Source: Chryseobacterium sp. IHB B 17019 (GTDB lineage Bacteria; Bacteroidota; Bacteroidia; Flavobacteriales; Weeksellaceae). From it: a stretch of DNA of 64,000 bases. The stretch spans positions 1,178,001-1,242,000 of the forward strand of contig NZ_CP013293.1 in the NCBI RefSeq assembly GCF_001456155.1, given 5' to 3'. Shown one piece after another: positions 36,278 through 46,035 of this stretch (positions are counted from its first letter, which is position 1; the number at the start of each line of letters is the position of its first letter). The notes beneath the pieces were generated by a model. The model worked only from the letters and a program-made list of their open reading frames with translations, was not told the DNA's origin and searched no databases. The position numbers and the translations under genes are program-made.

Positions 36278-37072
36278 ATGAAGAACACTATTATTATTAC
36301 ATATCTAATACTGTTATCGGTTTCTTTACTATCATGTAAACCAAAGCAGAATATGGTATATATGTCAAATCATAATATGGAAGAGGAGGTTTCAAGGGCA
36401 AAGTTTGAGGGCTTGCATATTCAGGAAGGGGATGTCCTTTTGATTCTTGTTTCGGCCTTGGATGAAATTGCCGTAAAACCTTTCAACCTTAATACGGCTA
36501 ATAAAGTAGGAAGCGAAACAACTACCGGAATCAATCAGTATGTACAGCCAAGCGAATATTTGGTAAATGAAGAAGGTTATATCTATTTCCCTGTATTAGG
36601 AAATATATACTGCAAAGGAATGTCTCAGGTACAGCTGAAACAAGATCTGGAAGCGCGTCTTAAAAAATATCTTACGGATCCTATGGTATCAATCAGTCTT
36701 AAAAACTTCAATGTGAGCATTTTAGGTGAGGTGAAAGATCCGGGGCAGAAAGAAAGTGTCTCTCAAAAAATCAATGTATTTCAAGCATTGGGCCTTGCGG
36801 GTGATATGACGGACTTTGGAGACCGCACGAATGTAAAGCTTATCCGTACGGGAGACGACGGCACTGATCAGATTGTCAATATTGACCTTACCAGAGCTGA
36901 TATTGTAAACTCGCCTTATTATTACATGAAGCAGAACGACATCTTGTATGTGCAGCCGGATAAAAATAAGCAGGTTCAGGCAAATTCTAACCCGAACAGA
37001 GCGCTTACATTCCAGATCATTGGTGCGCTACTAACGGCAGGTACTCTTATTATTGCTTTAACACGACGATAA
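36278..37072 (+). CDS. wza: Polysaccharide export outer-membrane lipoprotein (Wza)
   Basis: A 264-residue lipoprotein with lipobox SLLSC (Cys20). The poly-export domain (LHIQEGDVLLILVSALDE, GYIYFPVLGNIYCKGMSQVQL) and an SLBB domain (FNVSILGEVKDPGQKE, NVFQALGLAGDMTDFGDR) follow; a C-terminal hydrophobic helix (TFQIIGALLTAGTLIIAL) is the usual membrane end. It forms the outer-membrane channel for the capsule and pairs with the Wzc gene 4 nt downstream. The 274-nt gap before it shows no gene. Confidence 0.9.
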   Translation: MKNTIIITYLILLSVSLLSCKPKQNMVYMSNHNMEEEVSRAKFEGLHIQEGDVLLILVSALDEIAVKPFNLNTANKVGSETTTGINQYVQPSEYLVNEEGYIYFPVLGNIYCKGMSQVQLKQDLEARLKKYLTDPMVSISLKNFNVSILGEVKDPGQKESVSQKINVFQALGLAGDMTDFGDRTNVKLIRTGDDGTDQIVNIDLTRADIVNSPYYYMKQNDILYVQPDKNKQVQANSNPNRALTFQIIGALLTAGTLIIALTRR

Positions 37073-37076
37073 AAAT

Positions 37077-39419
37077 ATGCAGCAGATAGAACTTCAAGCT
37101 AAGGAAGAAAAATTAAATCTAAGGAAAACTGTATCTCAATACCTGTATAAATGGCCGTGGTTTATAGCCTCTATTCTGGTATTTGTGACGGGTGCTTATA
37201 TTTATCTAAGGTACAGTGTGCCTCAATTCCAGACGAAAACTACCCTTAAATTCGATAAAAAAACAAACGATCTTTCCTCAGCACTGGCAGATCTTGATAA
37301 TCTGGGCATAGGTCTGGGCAACGCCGACGAGCTGAAAAGTGAGGCGGCAGTGGTAAACTCGCGGCCGATACTCATGCAGGTAGTGAAAAATCTTAATCTG
37401 AATGTAGAATATTTTAATGCAGGAGAAATTAAAGATTCCCAGCTCTTTTTAAAAGTTCCGATCACTGCTAAAGTATTAAATTTTAAAGATGAAAAATTTA
37501 AATCTTCACAATATACTCTTACGAAGGTAAAAGAAGACGAGTTTACCCTTCAGGACGAGAAAAAGAAAAGCTATAAAGGTAAATTCAATACGCCTTTACA
37601 GCTTGATTTCGGGACAGTGGTATTGCAGAAAAATCCTGCAGTTGCTTTCAAATCAGATAAATCAGAATATAAAATTATCTTTTCGAATCCTATCGAGAAA
37701 GTAAAAAAACTCGAAAAAACTATCCAGGTAAATTTACCGGACGAAAAGGCTATGTTGATGGATATAAGCCTGATAGGATCGCTTCCTGAAAAATCGGAAG
37801 CCATTCTTAATGAGGTGACGAGACAGTATAATATTGACGGGCAGAGAGATAAAAACCTACAGGCACAGAATACCCAGGAATTTATTGATAAAAGACTTGA
37901 AGTTATTACCAGAGACCTTTCCGGGGTAGAAAACCAGAAGGAAGATTTCCAGAATCGCAACCGTATTGTTGATTTGCAGGCGCAGGCAGAGCTAGCGCTT
38001 CAAAATACAAGTGAAAATACCAAAGCCCTTCTTCAGCAGCAGGCACAGCTTGATCTCCTTAATTCCCTTACAGCAGAGGCTTCAAAGGGGACCAACCAGC
38101 TTATGCCATCAAACCTGGGCCTTAATCCTTCTTTGGAACAATCTATTTCTCAGTATAATTTGCTTCTTATCACCAGAAACAAAACCCTGAAGCAGGCTAC
38201 CAACGAAAACCCTGCTGTTGTAGAAATGAACAGGGAAATTACTGCCTTGAAGGACATTATCAGGGACAATATCCGTGAGCAGAAAGAAACCGTGCAGTCG
38301 GGTATTGCGCAGCTTCAAAATCAAATCAATTCCAGTAATAATATTATACAAAAGGTTCCCGGACAGTCCAAAGTCTACAGGGGAATCGAACGTCAGCAAA
38401 ACCTTAAAGAACAGCTCTTTTTATTTTTACTTCAAAAAAGAGAAGAAAACGCAATCAACCTGTCGGTGGATGTACCGAAAGCTAAAATTGTAAACCCTGC
38501 GTTTACAGTAGATACACCAGTGTCGCCTAAAAAAGATATTATTCTTCCGGGAGCTTTTTTCCTGGGAATATTAATTCCTTTTGCGATTTTCTATTTACTT
38601 TTCATGCTGGACGACAAAATCTATAGCAGAGACGATATTAAAGAACGTTCCGGGCTCGGTATATTGGTCGACATACCGTCACTTAAAGACAGCGAAAACC
38701 ACCTGGTTCAGAAAAACGACTTTTCGGAGCTGGCGGAAGCTTTCAGGGTGCTTGTCTCCAATCTTAAATTCGTTCTACCGGTAAAAGATTCAGCCAAAGT
38801 AATTATGGTAACTTCTTCGGTAAAAGGAGAGGGGAAAACCCTTGTATCCGTAAATCTTGCGCTTACTTTAGCCAATAAAAACGGAAGAGCGCTTCTGATT
38901 GGTTCTGATATTCGTAATCCTCAGATCCAGCGATATGACAGCGAACCGACCAAAAGAAAAGGACTTACGGAATACCTTTATGATGATTCGGTAAATGTTG
39001 AGGAGCTTATTCATACATCAGCTACAAACCCTTCATGCGACATTATTTACGCCGGAACAATTCCTCCGAATCCTCAGGAATTACTTTCCAACGGAAGATA
39101 TCAAAAGCTTATTGATCAGATGTCTTCTCAGTACGCTTATATTATTATTGACTCCGCGCCGCTCATGTTGGTATCAGATACTTTAAGCATTGCCGATACT
39201 GCCGATGCGACATTATACGTGGTAAGATCCGGAGTATCAAGAAATATACTGATCGACTTTGCCAATGATTTGGTAAGGGAGTCCAAACTTACTAATGTAT
39301 CTTTTATCATTAACGATGTTTCAAAACGTGCAGGAGGTTACGGATATAACTATAGCTACGGCTATGGCTACAGTAATAAAGACAATAAAAGTTGGTGGAA
39401 GAAAATCTTTAAATCATAG
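37077..39419 (+). CDS. wzc: Capsule co-polymerase tyrosine autokinase (Wzc)
   Basis: A 780-residue inner-membrane protein. An N-terminal membrane helix (WPWFIASILVFVTGAYIYL), a long periplasmic Wzz-type coiled-coil region, a second helix (IILPGAFFLGILIPFAIFYLLF) and a cytoplasmic BY-kinase domain are present. Walker A is SSVKGEGKT, the A' motif reads LLIGSDIRNP instead of the common D-A/S-D-L-R, and Walker B is YIIIDSAPL. The C-terminal tail is a tyrosine/glycine cluster (GGYGYNYSYGYGYSN) for autophosphorylation. It controls chain length and export with Wza. Confidence 0.93.
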   Translation: MQQIELQAKEEKLNLRKTVSQYLYKWPWFIASILVFVTGAYIYLRYSVPQFQTKTTLKFDKKTNDLSSALADLDNLGIGLGNADELKSEAAVVNSRPILMQVVKNLNLNVEYFNAGEIKDSQLFLKVPITAKVLNFKDEKFKSSQYTLTKVKEDEFTLQDEKKKSYKGKFNTPLQLDFGTVVLQKNPAVAFKSDKSEYKIIFSNPIEKVKKLEKTIQVNLPDEKAMLMDISLIGSLPEKSEAILNEVTRQYNIDGQRDKNLQAQNTQEFIDKRLEVITRDLSGVENQKEDFQNRNRIVDLQAQAELALQNTSENTKALLQQQAQLDLLNSLTAEASKGTNQLMPSNLGLNPSLEQSISQYNLLLITRNKTLKQATNENPAVVEMNREITALKDIIRDNIREQKETVQSGIAQLQNQINSSNNIIQKVPGQSKVYRGIERQQNLKEQLFLFLLQKREENAINLSVDVPKAKIVNPAFTVDTPVSPKKDIILPGAFFLGILIPFAIFYLLFMLDDKIYSRDDIKERSGLGILVDIPSLKDSENHLVQKNDFSELAEAFRVLVSNLKFVLPVKDSAKVIMVTSSVKGEGKTLVSVNLALTLANKNGRALLIGSDIRNPQIQRYDSEPTKRKGLTEYLYDDSVNVEELIHTSATNPSCDIIYAGTIPPNPQELLSNGRYQKLIDQMSSQYAYIIIDSAPLMLVSDTLSIADTADATLYVVRSGVSRNILIDFANDLVRESKLTNVSFIINDVSKRAGGYGYNYSYGYGYSNKDNKSWWKKIFKS

Positions 39420-39421
39420 AA

Positions 39422-40390
39422 ATGCATAAAATTTTAATTACAGGAGGAGCAGGTTTTATCGGTTCCAACCTGACAGAGTATTTTTTGAATAAAGGCTATG
39501 ATGTTGTCTGTCTGGATAATTTTGCCACAGGACACCGTCATAATATCGAGCCTTTCCTTGAAAATCCCAATTATAAATTAATTGAAGGCGATATCTGTGA
39601 TTTGGAAACTTGCAGGAAAGCGGTGGAAAATGTAGACTATGTCCTGCATCAGGCAGCATTAGGTTCTGTTCCGAGGTCCATTAAAGATCCTATCACAAGC
39701 AATGGAGTGAATGTTTCAGGCTTTTTGAATATGCTGGTTGCCGCTCGTGACGCGAATGTTAAACGTTTCATTTATGCCGCTTCATCATCAACGTACGGTG
39801 ATTCTGCATCGTTGCCGAAAGTGGAAGACGTAATCGGGAAACCATTGTCACCGTATGCCATTACGAAATATGTAAATGAGCTATACGCTGATGTATTCGG
39901 GAAAACTTACGGCATGGAATGTATTGGTTTAAGATATTTCAATGTATTCGGGCGCAGACAGGATCCCAACGGAGCTTATGCGGCTGTAATTCCTTTATTT
40001 ATCAAGCAATTAATCAATCATGAATCCCCTAAAATTAATGGTACGGGAGATTACTCACGTGATTTCACTTACATTGATAATGTTATCCAGATGAATGAAT
40101 TAGCCATGCTTACTGACAATCCTGAAGCGGTGAATACAGTGTACAACACGGCTGTGGGAGATCGTACAACATTAAATGATTTAATTAAATATCTTAAACA
40201 ATATTTAAGTGAATTCGATCAGGAAATTGCCAATATCGATGCTGTTCACGGCCCGAATCGTGTCGGTGACATCCCGCACTCCCTGGCTTCCGTAGAAAAA
40301 GCAGAAAAACTATTAGGATACAAACCATCTCATACCATTGAACAAGGGCTGAAAGAAGCCATCAGCTGGTATTGGGAAAATTTAAAATAA
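39422..40390 (+). CDS. UDP-GlcNAc/GlcNAcA 4-epimerase (WbpP/GalE-like SDR)
   Basis: A 322-residue extended SDR. The NAD loop is ITGGAGFIGSNLTEYF, the catalytic Tyr-Lys pair is in SPYAITKYVNELYADVF, and the serine triad in ASSSTYGDS. RYFNVFGRRQDPNGAYAAVIPLFI is typical of WbpP-type UDP-N-acetylglucosamine 4-epimerases. It would supply UDP-GalNAc (or, after oxidation, GalNAcA). It sits 2 nt after wzc and 22 nt before the dehydrogenase, so the two sugar enzymes are coupled. Confidence 0.88.
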   Translation: MHKILITGGAGFIGSNLTEYFLNKGYDVVCLDNFATGHRHNIEPFLENPNYKLIEGDICDLETCRKAVENVDYVLHQAALGSVPRSIKDPITSNGVNVSGFLNMLVAARDANVKRFIYAASSSTYGDSASLPKVEDVIGKPLSPYAITKYVNELYADVFGKTYGMECIGLRYFNVFGRRQDPNGAYAAVIPLFIKQLINHESPKINGTGDYSRDFTYIDNVIQMNELAMLTDNPEAVNTVYNTAVGDRTTLNDLIKYLKQYLSEFDQEIANIDAVHGPNRVGDIPHSLASVEKAEKLLGYKPSHTIEQGLKEAISWYWENLK

Positions 40391-40412
40391 ACTTTTTTAA
40401 AATCGAGTCTTT

Positions 40413-41702
40413 GTGGAAAAAAAATATAAAATTGCCGTTATCGGATTAGGATATGTAGGGCTGCCTTTAGCACGGTTATTTGCAACCCAATATCCGGTTG
40501 TAGGTTTTGATATCAATCAGAAAAGGATTGAGGAACTAAATACAGGGGAAGACAGTACCCTTGAAGTTGAAAATGAAGTATTAAAGGCTGTTTTAATGCA
40601 GGAAAGTCCTTTTCAGTCTTCTGAAAATGGGTTGTATTGCTCTTATGATCTCAATGATATTAAGGATGCAAATATCTACATCATTACAGTTCCGACCCCG
40701 GTTGATAAGCATAACCGCCCTGATCTCACCCCGTTGTATAAAGCCTCGGAAACGGTAGGAAAAGTGTTGTCAAAAGATGATATTGTAATCTACGAATCTA
40801 CCGTTTATCCCGGCGCCACCGAGGAAGAGTGTATTCCCGTTCTGGAAAAGGTTTCAGGGATGAAATTTAATCAGGATTTCTTTGCAGGATATTCCCCGGA
40901 ACGTATCAATCCCGGAGATAAGGAACATACCGTAGAGAAAATCTTAAAAGTAACTTCAGGATCTACACCGGAAATCGGTGAGATAGTAGATCGTTTATAT
41001 AAATCTGTGATTATCGCAGGAACTCATTTGGCTCCGACAATTAAGGTCGCAGAAGCTGCAAAAGTGATTGAAAACTCACAGAGGGATATTAATATCGCTT
41101 TTGTGAATGAACTGGCAAAAATTTTCAATCTTTTGGAAATTGATACTCATGCGGTATTAAAAGCTGCAGGAACAAAATGGAACTTTTTACCCTTCAAACC
41201 AGGGTTGGTAGGCGGTCACTGTATCGGGGTAGATCCGTATTATCTGGCACAAAAAGCGCAGGAAAACGGCTATCATCCGGAAATCATATTGGCAGGGCGC
41301 CGTCTTAACGATTCGATGGGGCAGTATGTGGCTTCCCAGTTGGTGAAAACCATGATTAAAAGGAAGATTACCATCAATGGAGCCAGAGTTTTGAACTTAG
41401 GAATCACTTTTAAGGAAAATTGTCCGGATGTACGTAATACCAAGGCGGTAGATGTGATCCACGGGCTTGAAGATTATGCTTTGCATGTAACAACTTTCGA
41501 TCCGTGGGCGAATCTGGACGAAGTGAAACATGAGTATGACCTCAATGTAGTGAATGAGATTCCGGACGAGAAGTTTGATGCTATCATCCTTACTGTCGCT
41601 CACAAAGAATTCATGAACGTGAATTTTAATGATTATTTAAAGGAAGGAGGGGTTATTTACGATGTGAAGGGAGTTTTGGAAGAATGTGATTCCAGGCTGT
41701 AA
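40413..41702 (+). CDS. UDP-N-acetyl-hexosamine 6-dehydrogenase (WbpO/TviB type)
   Basis: A 429-residue enzyme starting at GTG. The NAD-binding [13 protein letters not shown], the substrate segment [13 protein letters not shown] and the catalytic Cys270 in [15 protein letters not shown] place it among UDP-sugar 6-dehydrogenases of the WbpO/TviB group, which oxidise UDP-GalNAc or UDP-GlcNAc to the uronic acid. With the adjacent epimerase it predicts a GalNAcA-type acidic residue in the polymer. Confidence 0.9.
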   Translation: MEKKYKIAVIGLGYVGLPLARLFATQYPVVGFDINQKRIEELNTGEDSTLEVENEVLKAVLMQESPFQSSENGLYCSYDLNDIKDANIYIITVPTPVDKHNRPDLTPLYKASETVGKVLSKDDIVIYESTVYPGATEEECIPVLEKVSGMKFNQDFFAGYSPERINPGDKEHTVEKILKVTSGSTPEIGEIVDRLYKSVIIAGTHLAPTIKVAEAAKVIENSQRDINIAFVNELAKIFNLLEIDTHAVLKAAGTKWNFLPFKPGLVGGHCIGVDPYYLAQKAQENGYHPEIILAGRRLNDSMGQYVASQLVKTMIKRKITINGARVLNLGITFKENCPDVRNTKAVDVIHGLEDYALHVTTFDPWANLDEVKHEYDLNVVNEIPDEKFDAIILTVAHKEFMNVNFNDYLKEGGVIYDVKGVLEECDSRL

Positions 41703-41754
41703 TACTTAGCATCAAATAATATTTTAACAAATAACAACGCATCCTAATTTGGGC

Positions 41755-43128
41755 ATGGAGGTAAATAAATCATCAAAATTAGCTTTATTCTGTTTAAGCT
41801 TTTTGTTTTTTTTCATAGGTTTTATTATCTATGGAAAGGTGAATAATACCTCTTATCCAGACGTTTATTTTCTGCCTGTAGGCTTAGGATTTTTTACGTT
41901 ATTTGTTTCTAATATTTTTGATAGGCTAAAGTCTTATTTTATCTTCTGGATCATTAGCATTCAGCAGATTGTACGGTACCTGGTTATTCCGGTTCTTTTT
42001 ATCACCGGTGATGCATTAAGATTCGGGGCTACAACTGTTAATGAGCCTTACGCTGTTGCGATGATGCTTATTGAGCTGTTTTTCATCCTGGTAGCTTACC
42101 ATATCTGTACGTTCTCGAAACAGAAAAAAGAGAAGGCTGCAGAACTGCATTTTTTAAAGCTGAATACCATTAATACAGGGCTATTTTTGCTTTTCATATT
42201 GATTATTGTATCAAACAGAAGCTTTTTGCAGAAATTAAGTTTCGTATGGGATATTTCCACTTATTTGAAGCTTAAGCTTTCCGGAGATTTAGAAAGTATT
42301 TCGCCGCTGGTGAGTATTATGTTCCCTGTTATGAGGGCTTATATTGTTCTTTTTATATTTTCGGTAATACATTCATTTAAGCTGAAACAAGGGACAAAGC
42401 TTGCCCTGTCAATATTAGTTGTGCTCATAAACGCGACTATCATTATCGGGATCAGCCGTTTCAGTATTGTGTATGCTACTTTTCCTTTAATTCTTTTGTT
42501 AATTTATTTTTATCCATCGTACAAAAGAAAAATTGTCACCTATACGTCTGTTTTCTTTGGTTTTATATTAATATTAGCTTCCGTGGCGAAGTTTTCCGGA
42601 AACACGAAAAAAGCTGATGTGGACGGATTTTTCACCCTCCATCAATTGAATGCGTATTTTGGGGGAGTAGCCAATTATGCGATAGGATATGATTCTTATA
42701 AAAAGAATGTTGTGAATCCTTTCGACAAATATTATTATTTTGTTTCTGATATTACTCAGAATATTCCTGTGTTGTCTAAATTTTCGAATGACAATTACAA
42801 GACAAATATCAAATTCAACGATCAGATTTACGGGGCCGGACGTTCCAGGGATCAGATTGTACCGGTGTCAGTTGCAGGATTGTATCATTTTTCGATTTAT
42901 TTTTTTTACATCTATATATTTATTTTGAGCATTCTGGCTTTTACATTTGAAACCAAAGCTTATACTACAAATTCGCCGGTTTTATTTTTTCTGTATGTCA
43001 TTTTAGCCTTTGGCTGCTCCACTTCAATGATGATTAATATTGGTTCCATTTCAGCTACACTATTTATCAATCTGGTGGTGTTTATACCATTCTTTACGAT
43101 GATTAACAAATTAAATTTAACAAAATGA
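41755..43128 (+). CDS. O-antigen/capsule polymerase-like membrane protein (Wzy)
   Basis: About 457 residues and roughly 12 hydrophobic segments with a large central loop (around FTLHQLNAYFGGVANYAIGY), as expected for Wzy polymerases, which are recognised by topology and position more than by sequence. ATG 41755 is preferred; a TTG two codons upstream is possible. The stop overlaps the start of the beta-helix gene (ATGA), so the two are translationally coupled. Confidence 0.75.
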   Translation: MEVNKSSKLALFCLSFLFFFIGFIIYGKVNNTSYPDVYFLPVGLGFFTLFVSNIFDRLKSYFIFWIISIQQIVRYLVIPVLFITGDALRFGATTVNEPYAVAMMLIELFFILVAYHICTFSKQKKEKAAELHFLKLNTINTGLFLLFILIIVSNRSFLQKLSFVWDISTYLKLKLSGDLESISPLVSIMFPVMRAYIVLFIFSVIHSFKLKQGTKLALSILVVLINATIIIGISRFSIVYATFPLILLLIYFYPSYKRKIVTYTSVFFGFILILASVAKFSGNTKKADVDGFFTLHQLNAYFGGVANYAIGYDSYKKNVVNPFDKYYYFVSDITQNIPVLSKFSNDNYKTNIKFNDQIYGAGRSRDQIVPVSVAGLYHFSIYFFYIYIFILSILAFTFETKAYTTNSPVLFFLYVILAFGCSTSMMINIGSISATLFINLVVFIPFFTMINKLNLTK

Positions 43129-44222
43129 AAAAGGTGATCTTCTTATTTTTTGTGTTATTGGGCTTTTTTGGAAATTGCCAGGAGTTTGTGAAAGACCGTT
43201 TTTCAGGATATTCAACTGTAAAAACCAAATATTTTGCAAAAGCAAAGGATCTTACCGTTTATTTGCCGAAAGGATATTCCAAAAATGGAGACAAGGATTA
43301 TACTTCTTATATTCAAAAAGGGATTAATGAAAATTCAACGCTTATCATGCCGGATTTTCCTGTTCTTGTTAATGAAAACGGATTGAGTTTAAAATCAAAT
43401 CAAAAGATTCTTTTTCAAAAGAATTCTAAGTTGATTATGAAACCAAATGCTAAAGACCGTAATGGAATCCTTAATTTGTTTAATATTCAAAATGTAGACA
43501 TCTATTATCCCACTTTGATCGGTGACAGGCACAAGCACTTGTCAACTAAAGGAGAATGGGGAATGGGAATTTATATTCTATCAGCCAGCAATGTCAATAT
43601 CATCGGCTCTTCCATCGAAAGCGCGTGGGGAGACGGGATTTGTATAGGGGGAAGAAATAAGATCAATTCTTCAGGCATCACAATTAAAAATACGATATTA
43701 AAAGACAACCGCAGAAACGGAATGACCATCGGTGGAGTTACCAATCTTCTGGTGGAAAATGCCTACATCGCCAATACGATAGGCACCAATCCTCAGGCGG
43801 GAATAGATATTGAGCCCGACAGCAATTATTACGACATAAAAAATGTAAGGCTCAACAACATAGAAACCAGAAATAACGGGAATTATGGAATTATTATTTC
43901 GCCCGGAAACATGGTGGGTAAACAGCAAAAGGTAATCTCAATTGCGATCAATAATTTTAAAGATAACGGTTCTAAAATCGGCTTCGGGATGGCTGTTACC
44001 AGGGATAAGCTTGATAAAGGCCTTCCCCAGCTGAACGGAAACATTAGTGTGGCTAATTTTTCTTCACAAAATAATTCAACGGCAAAATTCAGATCGTTCA
44101 AAGGTGCCCCGCATCAGGTAAATGTGAATATTGACCTGCAGAAAATAGGAACAGCTTCAAAAAGTGCAAATGGCTATGATCAAAAGTTTAAGATTAATGA
44201 CGAAACAATTACTTTAAAATAA
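43125..44222 (+). CDS. Exported right-handed beta-helix protein
   Basis: A 365-residue protein with a signal peptide (KKVIFLFFVLLGFFGNCQ) and repeated short strands typical of a pectate-lyase-like parallel beta-helix (SNVNIIGSSIESAWGDGICI, SSGITIKNTILKDNRRNGMTIGG, YDIKNVRLNNIETRNNGNYGIIIS). DGICIGG and NRRNGMTIGG-like turns are the usual positions of catalytic residues, but no class of lyase can be assigned. Its place between polymerase and flippase suggests it trims or modifies the polymer in the periplasm. Confidence 0.78.
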   Translation: MKKVIFLFFVLLGFFGNCQEFVKDRFSGYSTVKTKYFAKAKDLTVYLPKGYSKNGDKDYTSYIQKGINENSTLIMPDFPVLVNENGLSLKSNQKILFQKNSKLIMKPNAKDRNGILNLFNIQNVDIYYPTLIGDRHKHLSTKGEWGMGIYILSASNVNIIGSSIESAWGDGICIGGRNKINSSGITIKNTILKDNRRNGMTIGGVTNLLVENAYIANTIGTNPQAGIDIEPDSNYYDIKNVRLNNIETRNNGNYGIIISPGNMVGKQQKVISIAINNFKDNGSKIGFGMAVTRDKLDKGLPQLNGNISVANFSSQNNSTAKFRSFKGAPHQVNVNIDLQKIGTASKSANGYDQKFKINDETITLK

Positions 44223-45472
44223 TGATCAATAGAATAAAAAATATTTTTAATACTAAGGATAAGAAGGCACTGCTGGAAAACTTCGTGTCACTGTCTGCCT
44301 TGCAGTTGGTGGGAATGTTGTTGCCGCTGGTCACGCTGCCTTATATTTTAAGAGTAATAGGATTCGAAAAATATGGAGTGGTTGTCTTTGCAGCCTCGTT
44401 GATCGCTTATTTTACAGCACTTACGGATTACAGTTTCAGGATTACGGCTACACGTGATGTGGCTATCTACAGGGACAGTCCTAAAAAGCTGAATATCATT
44501 TACAGTAAAGTTCTGACAATCAAAACATTGTTTTTGTTGATTTCTTGGCTTATCATTTTGATAGCGGTCTATTTCTATCCGCCGTTTTACGAAAACAAGG
44601 AGATTTATTTCTATACAAGCTTACTTTTATTGGGCTATGTATTATTTCCTGAATGGTTTTTTCAAGGGATTGAAAAAATGCGTTATATCACTTATTTGAA
44701 TTTAGGAATTAAGCTTTTTTTCACGTTATGTGTGTTTATTTTCATTAAAAAAGAAAGTGATTTCTGGATTTATCCGCTTTTGCAAAGTGCGGGGTATATC
44801 GGAGCCGGTATAGTTGGACAATATGTATTGGTGAAAAAGTATAAGCTGAAGTTCATTTTTCTGCCTTATAAAACGATTATTAAAACTATAAAAGTTAATT
44901 CACCGATTTTCATCAACCAGTTTGTGCCAACCCTATACAACAACACCAGTACTTTCGTGCTGGGGATTTTCGGAACGGCGCAATTAGTCGGGATTTATCA
45001 GGCAATTTTAACAGTAATAAACCTGATTGTAGCCCTAGTTGAGATTCTTTCCAGAGTGTTTTTCCCATTTTTAAACCGCAAAAAAAATGCTTTCCAGTGG
45101 TATAAAAAAATGATGCTGATCATGATAACTGTAATGATTGCCGGGGTTCTGATTTTTAATAAATTAATATTCTGGTATCTGAATGTGAGCTACGATAATG
45201 CCTTTTGGATACTGTTAATACTATCAGTAGGACTCTTCGGATATACGTTGTATAATATTTTCGGACTTAATTATTTTATTGTGCATCGTCAGGATAAATT
45301 AGTCATGAAAAATACCTTACTGTTTTCATTGTTAGGTTTCTTTATTACAATTCCGTTGATCAGATATTCGACAATTTTTGGTTCTGCCATAAGTTTGAGT
45401 TTGGTGAGATGTTTAATAGGGTCCAGTTTATATTTAAAATGGTTAAAAAATGATGCTACAAAAAATTTATAA
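44222..45472 (+). CDS. wzx: Oligosaccharide flippase (Wzx)
   Basis: A 416-residue MATE/MOP-type membrane protein with about 12 helices. The N terminus (NFVSLSALQLVGMLLPLVTLPYILRVIGFEKYG) is typical of Wzx/RfbX flippases that move lipid-linked repeat units across the inner membrane. The ATG overlaps the previous stop by one base, and the 3' end overlaps the acyltransferase gene by 23 nt. Confidence 0.9.
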   Translation: MINRIKNIFNTKDKKALLENFVSLSALQLVGMLLPLVTLPYILRVIGFEKYGVVVFAASLIAYFTALTDYSFRITATRDVAIYRDSPKKLNIIYSKVLTIKTLFLLISWLIILIAVYFYPPFYENKEIYFYTSLLLLGYVLFPEWFFQGIEKMRYITYLNLGIKLFFTLCVFIFIKKESDFWIYPLLQSAGYIGAGIVGQYVLVKKYKLKFIFLPYKTIIKTIKVNSPIFINQFVPTLYNNTSTFVLGIFGTAQLVGIYQAILTVINLIVALVEILSRVFFPFLNRKKNAFQWYKKMMLIMITVMIAGVLIFNKLIFWYLNVSYDNAFWILLILSVGLFGYTLYNIFGLNYFIVHRQDKLVMKNTLLFSLLGFFITIPLIRYSTIFGSAISLSLVRCLIGSSLYLKWLKNDATKNL

Positions 45473-46031
45473 TAAGATTCTCAATGTCTTTCTAAGCAGC
45501 TATTATAAAAAGTTAAAAGGCATTAATTTTTTAGGAAAGGTTTATTTTAAAGGTATTCCTGTGATTTTCAGGCATAAAGAAGCCAGGATCACAATAGGAA
45601 AAAATACATTAATAAATTCATCAAAGAAAAAATATCATATCAACATGCATTCCTCCTGTAAACTATTGGCAGACAGGCCGGAAGCTGAGATTATCATTGG
45701 TGAAAACTGCAGGATACACGGTACTTGTATTCATGCTGTAAAAAAGATTACGATAGGTAGCAACTGCTTAATTGCAGCCAATACAAATATTATAGATTCA
45801 AATGGGCATATCCTCGCTATGGAAAACCCCATTGACAGGCTCACGATAGCTGACGAAGGAAGACCTGTGATCATAGAAGATAATGTCTGGATAGGATCCA
45901 ATGTGATCATTCTGGCAGGCACCATTATCAGGGAAGGCTCTGTGATAATGGCCGGTAGTGTGGTAAAAGGAGAAGTTCCTCCGAAAAGCATATATGGAAC
46001 GGATTCGTTTAAAGTAATTAAACAATATTGA
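45450..46031 (+). CDS. Left-handed beta-helix acyltransferase (WbbJ/LacA-like)
   Basis: A 193-residue protein with hexapeptide repeats (ARITIGKNTLI, AEIIIGENCRIHGTCIHAVKKITIGSNCLIAANT) and the CoA-binding end VIIEDNVWIGSNVIILAGTIIREGSVIMAGSVV in parts. It likely O- or N-acetylates a sugar of the repeat unit. Either of two adjacent ATGs (45450, 45453) can serve as start, inside the end of the flippase gene. Confidence 0.85.
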   Translation: MMLQKIYNKILNVFLSSYYKKLKGINFLGKVYFKGIPVIFRHKEARITIGKNTLINSSKKKYHINMHSSCKLLADRPEAEIIIGENCRIHGTCIHAVKKITIGSNCLIAANTNIIDSNGHILAMENPIDRLTIADEGRPVIIEDNVWIGSNVIILAGTIIREGSVIMAGSVVKGEVPPKSIYGTDSFKVIKQY

Positions 46032-46035
46032 AAGA

